Part shown: piece after piece, positions 33,342-42,694 of the stretch
Position numbering within the stretch: the stretch's first letter is position 1
Layout of the letters: each line of letters starts with the position of its first letter
NCBI GenBank assembly: GCA_048264105.1
Contig: JBLXDJ010000010.1
Coordinates: forward strand, 1-64,000
DNA length: 64,000 bases
Origin: Oceanospirillum sp048264105
Lineage (GTDB): Bacteria > Pseudomonadota > Gammaproteobacteria > Pseudomonadales > Halomonadaceae
Reading direction: 5' to 3'
The notes under the pieces: generated by a model
The model's input: only the letters and a program-made list of their open reading frames with translations
The model's database searches: none
Told to the model about the DNA's origin: nothing
Position numbers and translations under genes: made by a program

Positions 33342-34673
33342 TCAGGAGCGAGGAATCTGCAGCCGCTGCCCCACATACAAGGTATCAGAACGGAGTTTAT
33401 TTGCCTTACGCAGACTACCCACCGAAACCTTATTACGGGACGCAATACCGGACAGGGTATCGCCACGGGTCACGACGTAATGGCGGGCCGCTCGCTGACT
33501 CTTCTGATAAGCCAGCAGGGTGCCCGGCGGCGGATTCTTACTGAAGTGCTCTTTAATCCCTTTAACAATGGAGCGAGCCATCTTCCACTGATAGCTGGAA
33601 CTTTGCAGGTTCTTCGCTTCACGTGGATTCGAAATAAAACCGGTTTCAATCAGAATCGATGGGATATCCGGTGACTTGAGCACCACAAAGCCCGCCTGCT
33701 CCACATCCCGCTTATGCAGCTTATTAACCGTGCCCATGGAACGCAGCACGCTCTGGCCAACCTTAAGGCTGTCTGAAAGGGTCGCTGTCATCGTCAGGTC
33801 CAGCAATACCTCAGCCAGCACCTTGTCTTTATCATCCAGCTTCAGCGAACCTTCAACACCACCAATCAAGTCAGCGCTGTTCTCAGAATCCGCTAACCAA
33901 CGGGCTGTCTCAGAGGTTGCGCCCCGTTGCGACAGGGCAAAAACAGAGGAACCCCGTGGGCGATGATCTTTAAAGGCATCCGCGTGAATCGAAACCAGCA
34001 GATCAGAACGGAACTTACGGGCACGATCGGTGCGGGTTCTAAGCCCCACATAGTAGTCACCGGTACGTATCATCGCCGGTGCAAAGCCACGCTCTTTATT
34101 TAGCAGAGACTGAACTTTTTTCGCAATGGACAGAACGACCGTTTTTTCACGAACCCGCCCGGGACCAATAGCGCCGGGGTCTTCACCACCGTGTCCGGCA
34201 TCAATGGCGATAATAATATCCCGCGCGCCGGATGGGTTAGTGGCGGGCTGACGTACAACTTTTGGTTTGCTGGTTTTCTGCTTATAAACCAGATCAATCA
34301 CCAGACGATCGCCATACTGTTTGTTCGGTTTCAGCAGAAAACTGCGCGGCTGCACCTTACTGCTCAGGTCCAGAACCACGCGCATATCCGAGCCATTCTT
34401 AACCGCTGTGCGTATCTTGCCAATCGGCGTGTCTTTCAGGGACAAGGCCTCAATGTCAGCCTTGGTCGACACATTATCCAGATCGATAACCAGGCGATCA
34501 GGGCCACTCAGGCTGAACACCTTATGACCGGTTGGCCGATCAAGGTCAAAAACGATACGGGTATGGTCAGGAGCAGGCCAGATACGCACATTCTCGATCT
34601 TAGCTGCAACGGCGAAAGGTGCCGCAATCAAAAAGCTCAGCAGCAGGACAAGCAGCTGTACTACACGTTTCAT
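33342..34673 (-). CDS. amiB: N-acetylmuramoyl-L-alanine amidase AmiB
   Basis: A periplasmic zinc amidase of about 443 residues that splits septal peptidoglycan. The ATG at 34673 is chosen because it gives a proper signal peptide (MKRVVQLLVLLLSFLIAAPF); the frame is open for 20 more codons upstream. An N-terminal AMIN domain is followed by Amidase_3 with AIDAGHGGEDPGAIGP, SIHADAF and ILIETGFISN, and by one C-terminal LysM domain (VTRGDTLSGIASRNKVSVGS). Confidence 0.94.
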   Translation of the reverse strand: MKRVVQLLVLLLSFLIAAPFAVAAKIENVRIWPAPDHTRIVFDLDRPTGHKVFSLSGPDRLVIDLDNVSTKADIEALSLKDTPIGKIRTAVKNGSDMRVVLDLSSKVQPRSFLLKPNKQYGDRLVIDLVYKQKTSKPKVVRQPATNPSGARDIIIAIDAGHGGEDPGAIGPGRVREKTVVLSIAKKVQSLLNKERGFAPAMIRTGDYYVGLRTRTDRARKFRSDLLVSIHADAFKDHRPRGSSVFALSQRGATSETARWLADSENSADLIGGVEGSLKLDDKDKVLAEVLLDLTMTATLSDSLKVGQSVLRSMGTVNKLHKRDVEQAGFVVLKSPDIPSILIETGFISNPREAKNLQSSSYQWKMARSIVKGIKEHFSKNPPPGTLLAYQKSQRAARHYVVTRGDTLSGIASRNKVSVGSLRKANKLRSDTLYVGQRLQIPRS

Positions 34674-34796
34674 AAAACCGCTGTTCAGGCTAAAAAGCCC
34701 CATAGGGCTGGTGTTCAAAGCAGTCATAAGCATCTGTCTGGCGCTGGTAAAAGTTTCATGGACGAAATTTAATCAATAGAACATTGAAAAATAAGA

Positions 34797-35294
34797 TTAC
34801 AGCATTGTACGGAGCTGAGCCAAAATTTCAGCCCCTTTTGCGGTATAGGCCACGAGTTCCGCGGCTCTGCCCGCTCCCTCTTTGACCAATGTCAGTTCAA
34901 TATCCGGTGTGGGCAACACACCCTGACCCCGGTCCGGCCACTCAATCACGCAAAGTGCCTGCTCATCAAAATAATCCCGAATACCCATATATTCGAGCTC
35001 TTCAGCATCGGCCAGCCGATAAAGATCAAAGTGGTATACCTGAGCCGTTTCCGTTTCGTAAGGCTCCACCAGAGTATAGGTGGGACTCTTCACTGCGCCT
35101 TTGTGACCATACGCCGCGAGGACACCGCGGGTCAGGGTTGTTTTGCCCATCCCCAGTGTACCCTGAAGAAAAATCACACCCTGACCACCACAGGCACGGC
35201 CCAGTTGTTCACCAAACTGAACCTGAGCGTCTTCATCAGGCAACAGAACCTGCACCACGTCTGGCGACTGAGATGGGTTAACATCAGATGTCAT
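34797..35294 (-). CDS. tsaE: tRNA threonylcarbamoyladenosine synthesis ATPase TsaE
   Basis: A 165-residue ATPase for t6A37 formation with TsaB and TsaD. It has the P-loop GTLGMGKTTLTRGVL, SPTYTLVEPY and FDLYRL. The ATG at 35294 has GGAG ten bases upstream; the earlier GTG at 35303 has the site too close. It overlaps the end of nnrD by 11 bases. Confidence 0.95.
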   Translation of the reverse strand: MTSDVNPSQSPDVVQVLLPDEDAQVQFGEQLGRACGGQGVIFLQGTLGMGKTTLTRGVLAAYGHKGAVKSPTYTLVEPYETETAQVYHFDLYRLADAEELEYMGIRDYFDEQALCVIEWPDRGQGVLPTPDIELTLVKEGAGRAAELVAYTAKGAEILAQLRTML

Positions 35295-36804
35295 TTCTTG
35301 CACACTCCGGATTCAGTAAAACTCGTATCGGGCGAATCAGATCTGCTGCCAGCAGTCCACGTTCGCCAAATTTGGTTGCCAGTTGGTCTGCTGCTAAACC
35401 GTGTACCTGACTTCCTACGCAGGCGGCATCATATCCGGATAAGCCCTGAGCACGAAGCGCGCCGATTAAACCCGCCAACACATCACCCATACCACCACTG
35501 GCCATCCCCGGATTACCGCTGTTATTTACCGACAACAGATTGCCGTCAAAGATCAATGTTCCGGCACCTTTCAGCAGCACCGTTCCGCCGAATGCTTTCT
35601 GAATAGCCCGAACCGCCGCGGGCCGATCCTGCTCAACATCTTCAACCGGGCAACCCAGTAATCGCGCAGCCTCACCGGGATGCGGCGTCAGCACCCAGTT
35701 TTTGGCGCTCTCGGGTAACTGCTGCATAAAGGTCGGTTTGGTCGCCATCAGATTCAGGGCATCCGCATCGATCACTTTGGCGCAGTCGGCCAGCATCACT
35801 TTCTGCCAAAGCTGCTGCCCCCAACCTTTCTGTCCAAGTCCCGGCCCCAGAACAACAACGTCACTCCACGTCAGCCACTCATCCAACTGATGCATCGAGG
35901 TTAAACCGGTGACCATCAGCTCAGGCTGACGACTGACCAGCGCCGCCGTATGTTCCGGACGGGTCATAACTTTCACAAGCCCCGCTCCGGCGCGGGCCGC
36001 AGTCTGAGCCGCCAGCATAATCGCCCCGGCAAAACCTTCATCACCACCGACCACCAGAATCCGTCCGCAATCGCCTTTATGAGCGGTTCGGTGACGGGGT
36101 TTCATCAGTCGGGCGATATCTTCCCGGGAGATCATCTCGGCGGTTTCACTGACCTGAGAACGAACCGACTCCGGCACCAGTAAAGGCTCAAAACGTCGGA
36201 CACCAGCTAATGCGGGTCCCTGACCGGTCCAGAGACCAATCTTCTTACCAATAAAGGTCACAGTAAGATCAGCCTGAACCGCGCAGCCCAGAGCAATCCC
36301 ACGGTCAGCACACAGACCGGAAGGCACATCGACCGCCAGAACAGGCTTGCCGGAACTATTGATCTGTTGAATCACACTATCAAACGGAGCTTTAACCTCA
36401 CCGGTCAAACCGATGCCCAGCAGAGCATCCACCACCACCTGACCGGTAATAACGGTATCAGCCTGCCATAATTCAACTTTTACCCCGTGCTGAATCGCCC
36501 ACTGGTATGCCTCTGCAGCTTCACCGGACAGCTTATCCGGGTCCGTAACCGCCAACAGCTGAACACGCATATTGCGCTGTGCCAGTGCCGCAATCACATA
36601 GCCATCACCGCCATTATTACCACCACCACAAATCACGGTTACCGAACGTGCCTCCGGCCACTGACGGGTCAGATGACGAAAAGCCGTTCGACCGGCCTGC
36701 TGCATCAGATCAAAACCTGTCGTGCCTGCGGCGATTGTTAAACGGTCAAGTTCGCGAACCTGTTCCGCACGGTAAAGGCGTTCATGGGATGGCCAGACAA
36801 TCAT
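35284..36804 (-). CDS. nnrD: Bifunctional NAD(P)H-hydrate epimerase / ADP-dependent dehydratase
   Basis: A 506-residue two-domain repair enzyme that restores hydrated NADH and NADPH. The N-terminal epimerase (YjeF_N, about 1-215) contains VICGGGNNGGDGYV and VDALLGIGL. The C-terminal ribokinase-like dehydratase contains TPHPGEAARLLG and GNPGMASGGMGDVLAG near the catalytic aspartate. It is the first gene of the leftward tsaE-amiB group, divergent from queG. Confidence 0.95.
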   Translation of the reverse strand: MIVWPSHERLYRAEQVRELDRLTIAAGTTGFDLMQQAGRTAFRHLTRQWPEARSVTVICGGGNNGGDGYVIAALAQRNMRVQLLAVTDPDKLSGEAAEAYQWAIQHGVKVELWQADTVITGQVVVDALLGIGLTGEVKAPFDSVIQQINSSGKPVLAVDVPSGLCADRGIALGCAVQADLTVTFIGKKIGLWTGQGPALAGVRRFEPLLVPESVRSQVSETAEMISREDIARLMKPRHRTAHKGDCGRILVVGGDEGFAGAIMLAAQTAARAGAGLVKVMTRPEHTAALVSRQPELMVTGLTSMHQLDEWLTWSDVVVLGPGLGQKGWGQQLWQKVMLADCAKVIDADALNLMATKPTFMQQLPESAKNWVLTPHPGEAARLLGCPVEDVEQDRPAAVRAIQKAFGGTVLLKGAGTLIFDGNLLSVNNSGNPGMASGGMGDVLAGLIGALRAQGLSGYDAACVGSQVHGLAADQLATKFGERGLLAADLIRPIRVLLNPECARNDI

Positions 36805-37087
36805 TGAGTCACATTCCTGTAGCGGTTGTGCTTATTCTGCAACATATCAATAAGCCCTTTAGCAGCAGATGACCGGCTTGTTTTGCCGGAGGAATAAGTT
36901 AAGCTTGTGCGCCTGAAAAGACGGCAGCAGATAATGATTAAATTATAGCCCGAGCGCAATCTGTGCCAAAGCCGTTTACCGGATCTTATGGCGATATTTT
37001 TATCTGAATCCGCCGGTCACCGGTTCTCTCTTCTGCGGCCGTTACTGGTCGATGACTTTCCGCCAATCTCATTCAGCCGGTTTACTC

Positions 37088-38197
37088 ATGCCCGACCAGA
37101 CTTCTCATTCAGCAGCCACCTCATCAACCTCTGATGCCTTGTCCGTTGAGGCGCGCCAGCAACTCAAAGAACAGATTAAAATCTGGGGGCGGGAACTGGG
37201 TTTTCAGCAGATCGGCTTTGCTGATCCTGATCTTGGCGAACATGAGCAACACCTGCAGGACTGGCTGGACGCCGGTTATCACGGCGAGATGGACTACATG
37301 GCAAGCCACGGCACCAAACGCAGCCGCCCAGATGAATTGGTGGAAGGCACCCGCACTGTGATCACTGCCCGCATGGATTATCTGCCCGCTGATGTGGAAA
37401 CCACCCGCTTGCTGAGTCAGGGAGAGAAAGCCTATATCTCCCGTTACGCCCTAGGGCGGGATTATCACAAGCTGATTCGCAAGCGTCTCACGCAACTGGC
37501 GAAAAAGATCGAAGCTGAAATAGGATCGTACGGCTATCGCGCTTTTGTCGACAGCGCACCGGTACTGGAACGGGCACTGGCTCTCAGATCAGGTCTTGGC
37601 TGGATCGGCAAAAATGCCATGGTGATTCACCCCAAGGCAGGTTCTTTCTTCTTTCTGGGTGAGGTGATGGTCGAACTGGATCTGCCAAAGGACAAGCCCT
37701 ATCCGAAAGACCATTGCGGCTCCTGCAACGCCTGCCAGGTTGCCTGCCCGACTGATGCCATTGTGGATAACAAAGTCGTTGATGGCAGCCGCTGCATCTC
37801 CTATCTCACCATCGAGCTGAAAGGTTCTATTCCAGAAGAACTGCGCTCCGGTATAGGCAACCGTATCTTCGGCTGCGATGACTGCCAGCTGGTCTGCCCT
37901 TGGAACCGTTTTACCAAGCCCACTCAGGAATCCGATTTCACCCCGCGACACAGCCTCGACAGCGCCAACCTAATCGACCTGTTCAGCTGGGACGAGGCCA
38001 CTTTCCTCAGTAAAACCGAAGGCACTCCCATCCGCCGCACCGGTTACGAACGCTGGCTGAGAAACATCGCCGTTGCACTGGGCAACGCACCCTCAACACC
38101 TCAGGTGATGGAAGCGCTGAAGCGTCGTGAGAATGATGAATCAGAGATGGTCAGAGAGCATGTGACGTGGGCTTTGGAAAGACACCGGCAAAACTAA
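37088..38197 (+). CDS. queG: Epoxyqueuosine reductase
   Basis: A 369-residue cobalamin and iron-sulfur enzyme for the last step of queuosine formation in tRNA. Two ferredoxin-like clusters are seen: CGSCNACQVACPTDAI and CDDCQLVCPWN. The conserved core includes DSAPVLERALALRSGLGWIGKNA. The ATG at 37088 (MPDQTSHSAATSST) is used; the open frame begins 12 codons earlier. It diverges from nnrD, the usual core arrangement. Confidence 0.95.
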   Translation: MPDQTSHSAATSSTSDALSVEARQQLKEQIKIWGRELGFQQIGFADPDLGEHEQHLQDWLDAGYHGEMDYMASHGTKRSRPDELVEGTRTVITARMDYLPADVETTRLLSQGEKAYISRYALGRDYHKLIRKRLTQLAKKIEAEIGSYGYRAFVDSAPVLERALALRSGLGWIGKNAMVIHPKAGSFFFLGEVMVELDLPKDKPYPKDHCGSCNACQVACPTDAIVDNKVVDGSRCISYLTIELKGSIPEELRSGIGNRIFGCDDCQLVCPWNRFTKPTQESDFTPRHSLDSANLIDLFSWDEATFLSKTEGTPIRRTGYERWLRNIAVALGNAPSTPQVMEALKRRENDESEMVREHVTWALERHRQN

Positions 38198-38207
38198 TGC
38201 CGGTGTC
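38181..38207. terminator. Hairpin between queG and the helicase-PLD gene
   Basis: A perfect 10-bp stem GACACCGGCA/TGCCGGTGTC with a 7-base loop overlaps the queG stop codon. No T run follows on the plus strand and only three T on the minus strand, so it is a weak or factor-assisted terminator. Confidence 0.5.
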
Positions 38208-38214
38208 CCGTCGG

Positions 38215-41200
38215 CTAGCCCAAAAGAACTTTCGTCAATTTTTCAGCCTCATCTCGGACACTCGGCCCCGAGTACACCATAGTGTGTTCATTCCTACGAT
38301 AAAGCCCCTGCCGGGCGGCACTCAGCCAGTTGAAAGAGCCAACCCCAATTTTGGTCTTATCAAAAATAACAAACTTAGAGTGAATCTTGGCTAACTCAAA
38401 CACACTGACTTCGATTTCTTCCAATTGCCTTAACAAAGCAGAGTATTTTTCAGGTTTGAGCCTGCGAATATTGAGTTCATCATCGGTATAAACCCGTACA
38501 CTAACTCCTCTCTGTTTAGCCTTAGCCAACGCCTCGACAATACCACTCTCATAAATGACAGGCTCACTTAACCAAGGTGAAACAATGATAATTTCAGATT
38601 TAGCATTCTCGATTTCAGAAAACAAAAACTCATCATGCTCATCGGCATCCGTGAGAATCCTGACAGGTGAGTCCCCATTCTTCTGAAGATCCGTACGGGC
38701 TAATTGCTCCACAAGAAGCTCTGCAGAGGGGTTTTGTCGAAAATCATCCAGCAGGATGCTTCGGGGCGTATCCATTCCTGCAATAGCCATTGCATCCAGA
38801 TCACCAAAATAGATGAATGCATCCTTGGCCCTGGATACAGCCACATTCATCATGCTCGGACTGGCATCTATGAAGCCGCCATTCGCATTACTGCTGTAAA
38901 CACCTGAGAAAATAACAATCGGCCTTTCGGCACCCTGAAGTGCATGGGTTGTCCCTACGGTCAATCCACCGTCTCCAAACGTGCTGATCCCTGCCTTACT
39001 CAGCAGCTGACTTATATACTTAACCTGACCAGCAAATGGGGTAACAATCGCTAGAATCTTGTCCAAAGGTTGATCATAAACATCACACATAGCCTGCTGA
39101 TTTTCGGTAATCCAGTTAACTATCGCCTGAGCCTCAATCTTATTAGCCCGGGAGCCTCGATAGACCTCGCAGAAGCCATTGATATGTGCATAAGCAACAG
39201 GTGCTATAACCCCCTTTTCACCCAGATCAATACCTGTACCATGACCTTTTCTAGGAATGAGCTTTCCCGAATAACATAAGCGATTGCAATAATCGATGAT
39301 CGGATCATGACAACGTCGATGCTCATAGAGCCAAAGGCCGCCAGCAAGATCAGCATCGTATTGCATTCTAGAAGCCCTCTGAGCCACTCTCATCAGGCTT
39401 CCATTGGATGCCAGCAAACCGGATTCTTTTAGCTGCTCGTAATGCTCTTCTGCTCCATCCGCTTTTACCAATCCACTTTCACAGGCATTGCCTAAATCAA
39501 TACCGCCAACAACTGACCAAATGGGCTCAATTTGCTGGGTATCACCGATAACAAGTCCTTGTTTTGCTAAAGCAAAGGAAGCGGCGGCAATTTCAGGAAC
39601 AACCATCCCTCCTTCATCAGCAATAAGCAGATCCAGAAACTGGTAAAGATAGTCTTTTGAGAAATCACCGCCATTAAAAGCCGTACAAGTCATAAGATTT
39701 GGCAACGCAAAGAAAGTCGCTACCGCACAAGGGGTAATCATCATGCGTCTGCGCCATCGGGCAGTAACAGCCTTAGCACCTTTTTTCTTCTTCTCAGACT
39801 GCAAATCACTACCCAGCGACTCCATTTCCTGAAGCCATCGACCTTCCCAGTAGTGTGTAGCTAAGCGGAATAAAACAAACCGATGCTGAGTTTCAATTGC
39901 AGCATCGATCTTATCGATAAAGCTTTCAAATGATTCTCGATAGTCAGCCTCCGTGACATTTGAAAATGAGCCAAGATCGAGGAAGAGAGACTGAATTCGG
40001 CGCTGTATCGCAAAAAATTGCTCACACTGTTTAAGCTGATTTCGAATATCCTCTTCCTTCCGCGTAAACTCATTCTGCCTCTTATCAATCAACTGCAGAT
40101 AGAAATCAGAGTCTTGTTGCTCGGAGCCCATTAAATCTGTATTCGGGAAAAGAACCTTATTCGCTTCAGCCATCTCAGCGAAGTCTTCACGAATCTGTTT
40201 TCGGACGCTTTCCTTTTGCCTTTGAGATGAAATCCCCAGGCGGGATAAAAATGTCGTCTTAGGCTGATAAGTCTTCCAGGTTGCTCTTAGCGCCTGAATG
40301 CGCTCTCGCTCTTTATCTGTTTCGGCAAGCAATCGCTCCAACTCTTGATGCAGACTCTCATCGACTGATTCTCTTTCAGAACCGGCCAACAATGTACTTT
40401 CGATACCCGCCAACTCTTGATAAGCGTGTTCAAGCCCTTGCAACCTGTTTTCAAGATTTTTCAACCATTCAAAACGCTGAATAATCTCATCGTGAATTAA
40501 GGAAGTAACTGTCTTCAGGTCTAAGTCCTCTTCAGTCCCCAAGAAACTTTTCGCAGATGACAGATAGTATTCCTTAGCCCTGATCAGATAGCTTTTAGAC
40601 TCAATTTCCTGATGAAATTTCTCGGTATGGTAAAGACTATGCAGCTCTGGCTTAGAGCGTGACAGCGACGCACTAGGACAATAGGTGCCATAACTAAAAA
40701 CATCAGGAAGCCAGCGCCCGGAAAGACTTTTTACAAAAGGATCACTGGAGTCGGCACCATCACCAAAGTCCTTCGCAAACGCATCAATAATATTGGTAAT
40801 CGCCTGATTATTGGTGGAGCAAGCAAAGATCACAGGGGGCATACCGCCATCAACAGCCGCCTTAACCCACTTAGAGGAAATGACATCAAGAAGGAGCGTT
40901 GTTTTGCCTGTACCAGGCGGACCATTAACTGCAAGCAGATCCCCATCTTCGGCAGAAACAATCTGACTCAGAGCATCTCGCTGTGCTTTTGCTAAAGGGA
41001 AAGCATCCCCGGAATGCCCCAGCCGCATCGATAGGGTTTCGACATTAGCGACCAGTTTTTTTACAGGCTGCTCATTAATTGCACTGGCAAAACGCTCAAG
41101 CAAAGACGGATATCCACCATCCTTACCTTGAAGAATAAGAGCATCGTACAGATCAACAACAGCCGCTGCAGGATTGTTTTTTAGTGGTTCACTATCCAGA

Positions 41201-41787
41201 ACTCGATAGTACCAGCGGCCAGTCACATCATACTCTTCAAACTGGCTATGCCAGTCTCCTGCAACCTCTTTCGCCATTGCCCTGACATAAGAAACGTAGG
41301 TTTCCCACAACGCTTCTGAAGAAGATACATCCTCAGGCTCAAAAGGGGTAGAACCTAGAAAGTGATCAAAATCGTCTAAAGTACCAACGGCGATACTCTG
41401 CAAATTAGGAGCGAGTGGGTGCAAAAGATCCCGTGTGATAACAGCATTACCGTTATCACCAATAGGTCTTAATTGACCATCAGGGAAAAGATTAGCGTGA
41501 AAACAAACAAGACTAATAACGTCCGGCAGGCCATCTGCAATCGCAATCCCATGACGCTTCGCCCTAAAAGCAACCCATGGCCTTAACTCAACAACTAAAC
41601 TTTTTGCCTTTGTACCAGCGAAAAGAGAATCAACTATTTCCTTAGGGAAAAGACCTCTTTTAACAATCTGCTCGGTGCATGGCATGTAGTTTTGGGTGAA
41701 ATCCGACTGTTTAAAACGTCCTTTGCTACTTCCCGAGTCAGCCAAAGTATTGCGGTAATAAAGAGCTAATGCACTGGCATTTTCCAT
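38215..41787 (-). CDS. SF1 (DNA2/NAM7-like) helicase fused to phospholipase D nuclease; probable antiphage protein
   Basis: A single 1190-residue protein. The N-terminal 270 residues are not recognised. The helicase core has Walker A GPPGTGKTT (289-297), a long charged, probably coiled-coil insert (about 400-620), a Walker B with DEGG (near 720), TQQIEPIWSV, GTTHALQGAERP and VAVSRAKDAFIYFGD (near 984). The C-terminal 150 residues form a phospholipase D domain with one HKD motif, HSKFVIFD (near 1137), then GSFNW. COG1112-type helicase plus PLD in one protein is the make-up of the Mokosh type II defence protein MkoC. It stands alone between core genes, and by eye is poorer in GC than its neighbours. 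Family membership needs a profile search. Confidence 0.72.
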   Translation of the reverse strand: MENASALALYYRNTLADSGSSKGRFKQSDFTQNYMPCTEQIVKRGLFPKEIVDSLFAGTKAKSLVVELRPWVAFRAKRHGIAIADGLPDVISLVCFHANLFPDGQLRPIGDNGNAVITRDLLHPLAPNLQSIAVGTLDDFDHFLGSTPFEPEDVSSSEALWETYVSYVRAMAKEVAGDWHSQFEEYDVTGRWYYRVLDSEPLKNNPAAAVVDLYDALILQGKDGGYPSLLERFASAINEQPVKKLVANVETLSMRLGHSGDAFPLAKAQRDALSQIVSAEDGDLLAVNGPPGTGKTTLLLDVISSKWVKAAVDGGMPPVIFACSTNNQAITNIIDAFAKDFGDGADSSDPFVKSLSGRWLPDVFSYGTYCPSASLSRSKPELHSLYHTEKFHQEIESKSYLIRAKEYYLSSAKSFLGTEEDLDLKTVTSLIHDEIIQRFEWLKNLENRLQGLEHAYQELAGIESTLLAGSERESVDESLHQELERLLAETDKERERIQALRATWKTYQPKTTFLSRLGISSQRQKESVRKQIREDFAEMAEANKVLFPNTDLMGSEQQDSDFYLQLIDKRQNEFTRKEEDIRNQLKQCEQFFAIQRRIQSLFLDLGSFSNVTEADYRESFESFIDKIDAAIETQHRFVLFRLATHYWEGRWLQEMESLGSDLQSEKKKKGAKAVTARWRRRMMITPCAVATFFALPNLMTCTAFNGGDFSKDYLYQFLDLLIADEGGMVVPEIAAASFALAKQGLVIGDTQQIEPIWSVVGGIDLGNACESGLVKADGAEEHYEQLKESGLLASNGSLMRVAQRASRMQYDADLAGGLWLYEHRRCHDPIIDYCNRLCYSGKLIPRKGHGTGIDLGEKGVIAPVAYAHINGFCEVYRGSRANKIEAQAIVNWITENQQAMCDVYDQPLDKILAIVTPFAGQVKYISQLLSKAGISTFGDGGLTVGTTHALQGAERPIVIFSGVYSSNANGGFIDASPSMMNVAVSRAKDAFIYFGDLDAMAIAGMDTPRSILLDDFRQNPSAELLVEQLARTDLQKNGDSPVRILTDADEHDEFLFSEIENAKSEIIIVSPWLSEPVIYESGIVEALAKAKQRGVSVRVYTDDELNIRRLKPEKYSALLRQLEEIEVSVFELAKIHSKFVIFDKTKIGVGSFNWLSAARQGLYRRNEHTMVYSGPSVRDEAEKLTKVLLG

Positions 41788-42016
41788 TCATAAACATCCA
41801 TATATCAATTTCCAGAGTTGATCTGAAGGTTAACCTCTCACAATTGACTGCCCAAAAGAAGCTATACCTTTAGTCTAAATTCAACTTACAGCTTCCATCA
41901 GGTTATTTCCTATCGCTAGACTTCAGGCAGGTACTGCCTCTTATTTTACAGAGCTTAGAATCAGATAAGAAATTCGATCCGATTAATAATCATGGCAAAT
42001 AATATAGGGCTTCTAT

Positions 42017-42673
42017 ATGACTAACGCAGGACTCATAACCGATAATTCAGGTGCTAAACGCTGCTGGTGGTGCGGTGAAGACGATGAGCTTTACCGCAAC
42101 TATCACGACACCGAATGGGGTTTTCCGGTGACGGATGATATCCGTTTGTTTGAAAAGATCTGCCTAGAAGGGTTTCAGGCGGGGTTAAGCTGGATCACTA
42201 TTCTGCGTAAACGGGAGAATTTCCGGGCGGCGTTTGCCGGTTTTGATTTCCATAAAGTCGCGCAATTCACAGAGCAGGATGTGGATAACTTACTGCTGGA
42301 TGCGGGAATCATCCGGCACAGGGGTAAGATCGAAGCGACCATCAATAATGCGAAACGTGCTATCGAACTGCAGAAGGAATTTGGCTCACTGGCGGCTTAT
42401 TTCTGGCACTTTGAACCCACACTGGATCAGCGCCCGAATCAGCTGGATTACGACACGCTGAGCCAGATCGCCCAGACCGATCTCTCGAAACAGATGAGTA
42501 AAGATCTGAAAAAGCGGGGCTGGAAATTTGTCGGGCCAACGACCTGCTACGCCTTTATGCAGGCGATGGGCTTAGTGAACGATCACTTAGAAGGCTGTTT
42601 TAAGCGGGATGCGGTTCTTGAGGCCCGCGCCAAACTGAAAAAGCCCCAGCTCAAACAGAGCCAGGGCTTATAG
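42017..42673 (+). CDS. tag: DNA-3-methyladenine glycosylase I
   Basis: A 218-residue base-excision enzyme removing 3-methyladenine. It shows the zinc-site start CWWCGEDDELYRNYHDTEWGFP, GFQAGLSWITILRKRENFR and FVGPTTCYAFMQAMGLVNDH. It lies alone, divergent from the helicase-PLD gene. Its last codons contain a hairpin that serves the converging trhO gene. Confidence 0.95.
   Translation: MTNAGLITDNSGAKRCWWCGEDDELYRNYHDTEWGFPVTDDIRLFEKICLEGFQAGLSWITILRKRENFRAAFAGFDFHKVAQFTEQDVDNLLLDAGIIRHRGKIEATINNAKRAIELQKEFGSLAAYFWHFEPTLDQRPNQLDYDTLSQIAQTDLSKQMSKDLKKRGWKFVGPTTCYAFMQAMGLVNDHLEGCFKRDAVLEARAKLKKPQLKQSQGL
42638..42669 (-). terminator. Terminator of trhO embedded in the 3' end of tag
   Basis: On the minus strand AAGCCC-GCTC / GAGC-GGGCTT with a symmetric two-base internal bulge and a 5-base loop is followed by a T run. 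It lies 26 bases beyond the trhO stop and within the last tag codons. Confidence 0.75.
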
Positions 42674-42694
42674 CAATCCGGTGCAGGTGTCTGC

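Noticed and set aside
38215..41787. Possible larger defence island around the helicase-PLD gene
   Set aside because: The immediate neighbours queG and tag are ordinary genes; no second defence gene, toxin-antitoxin pair or integrase was seen.
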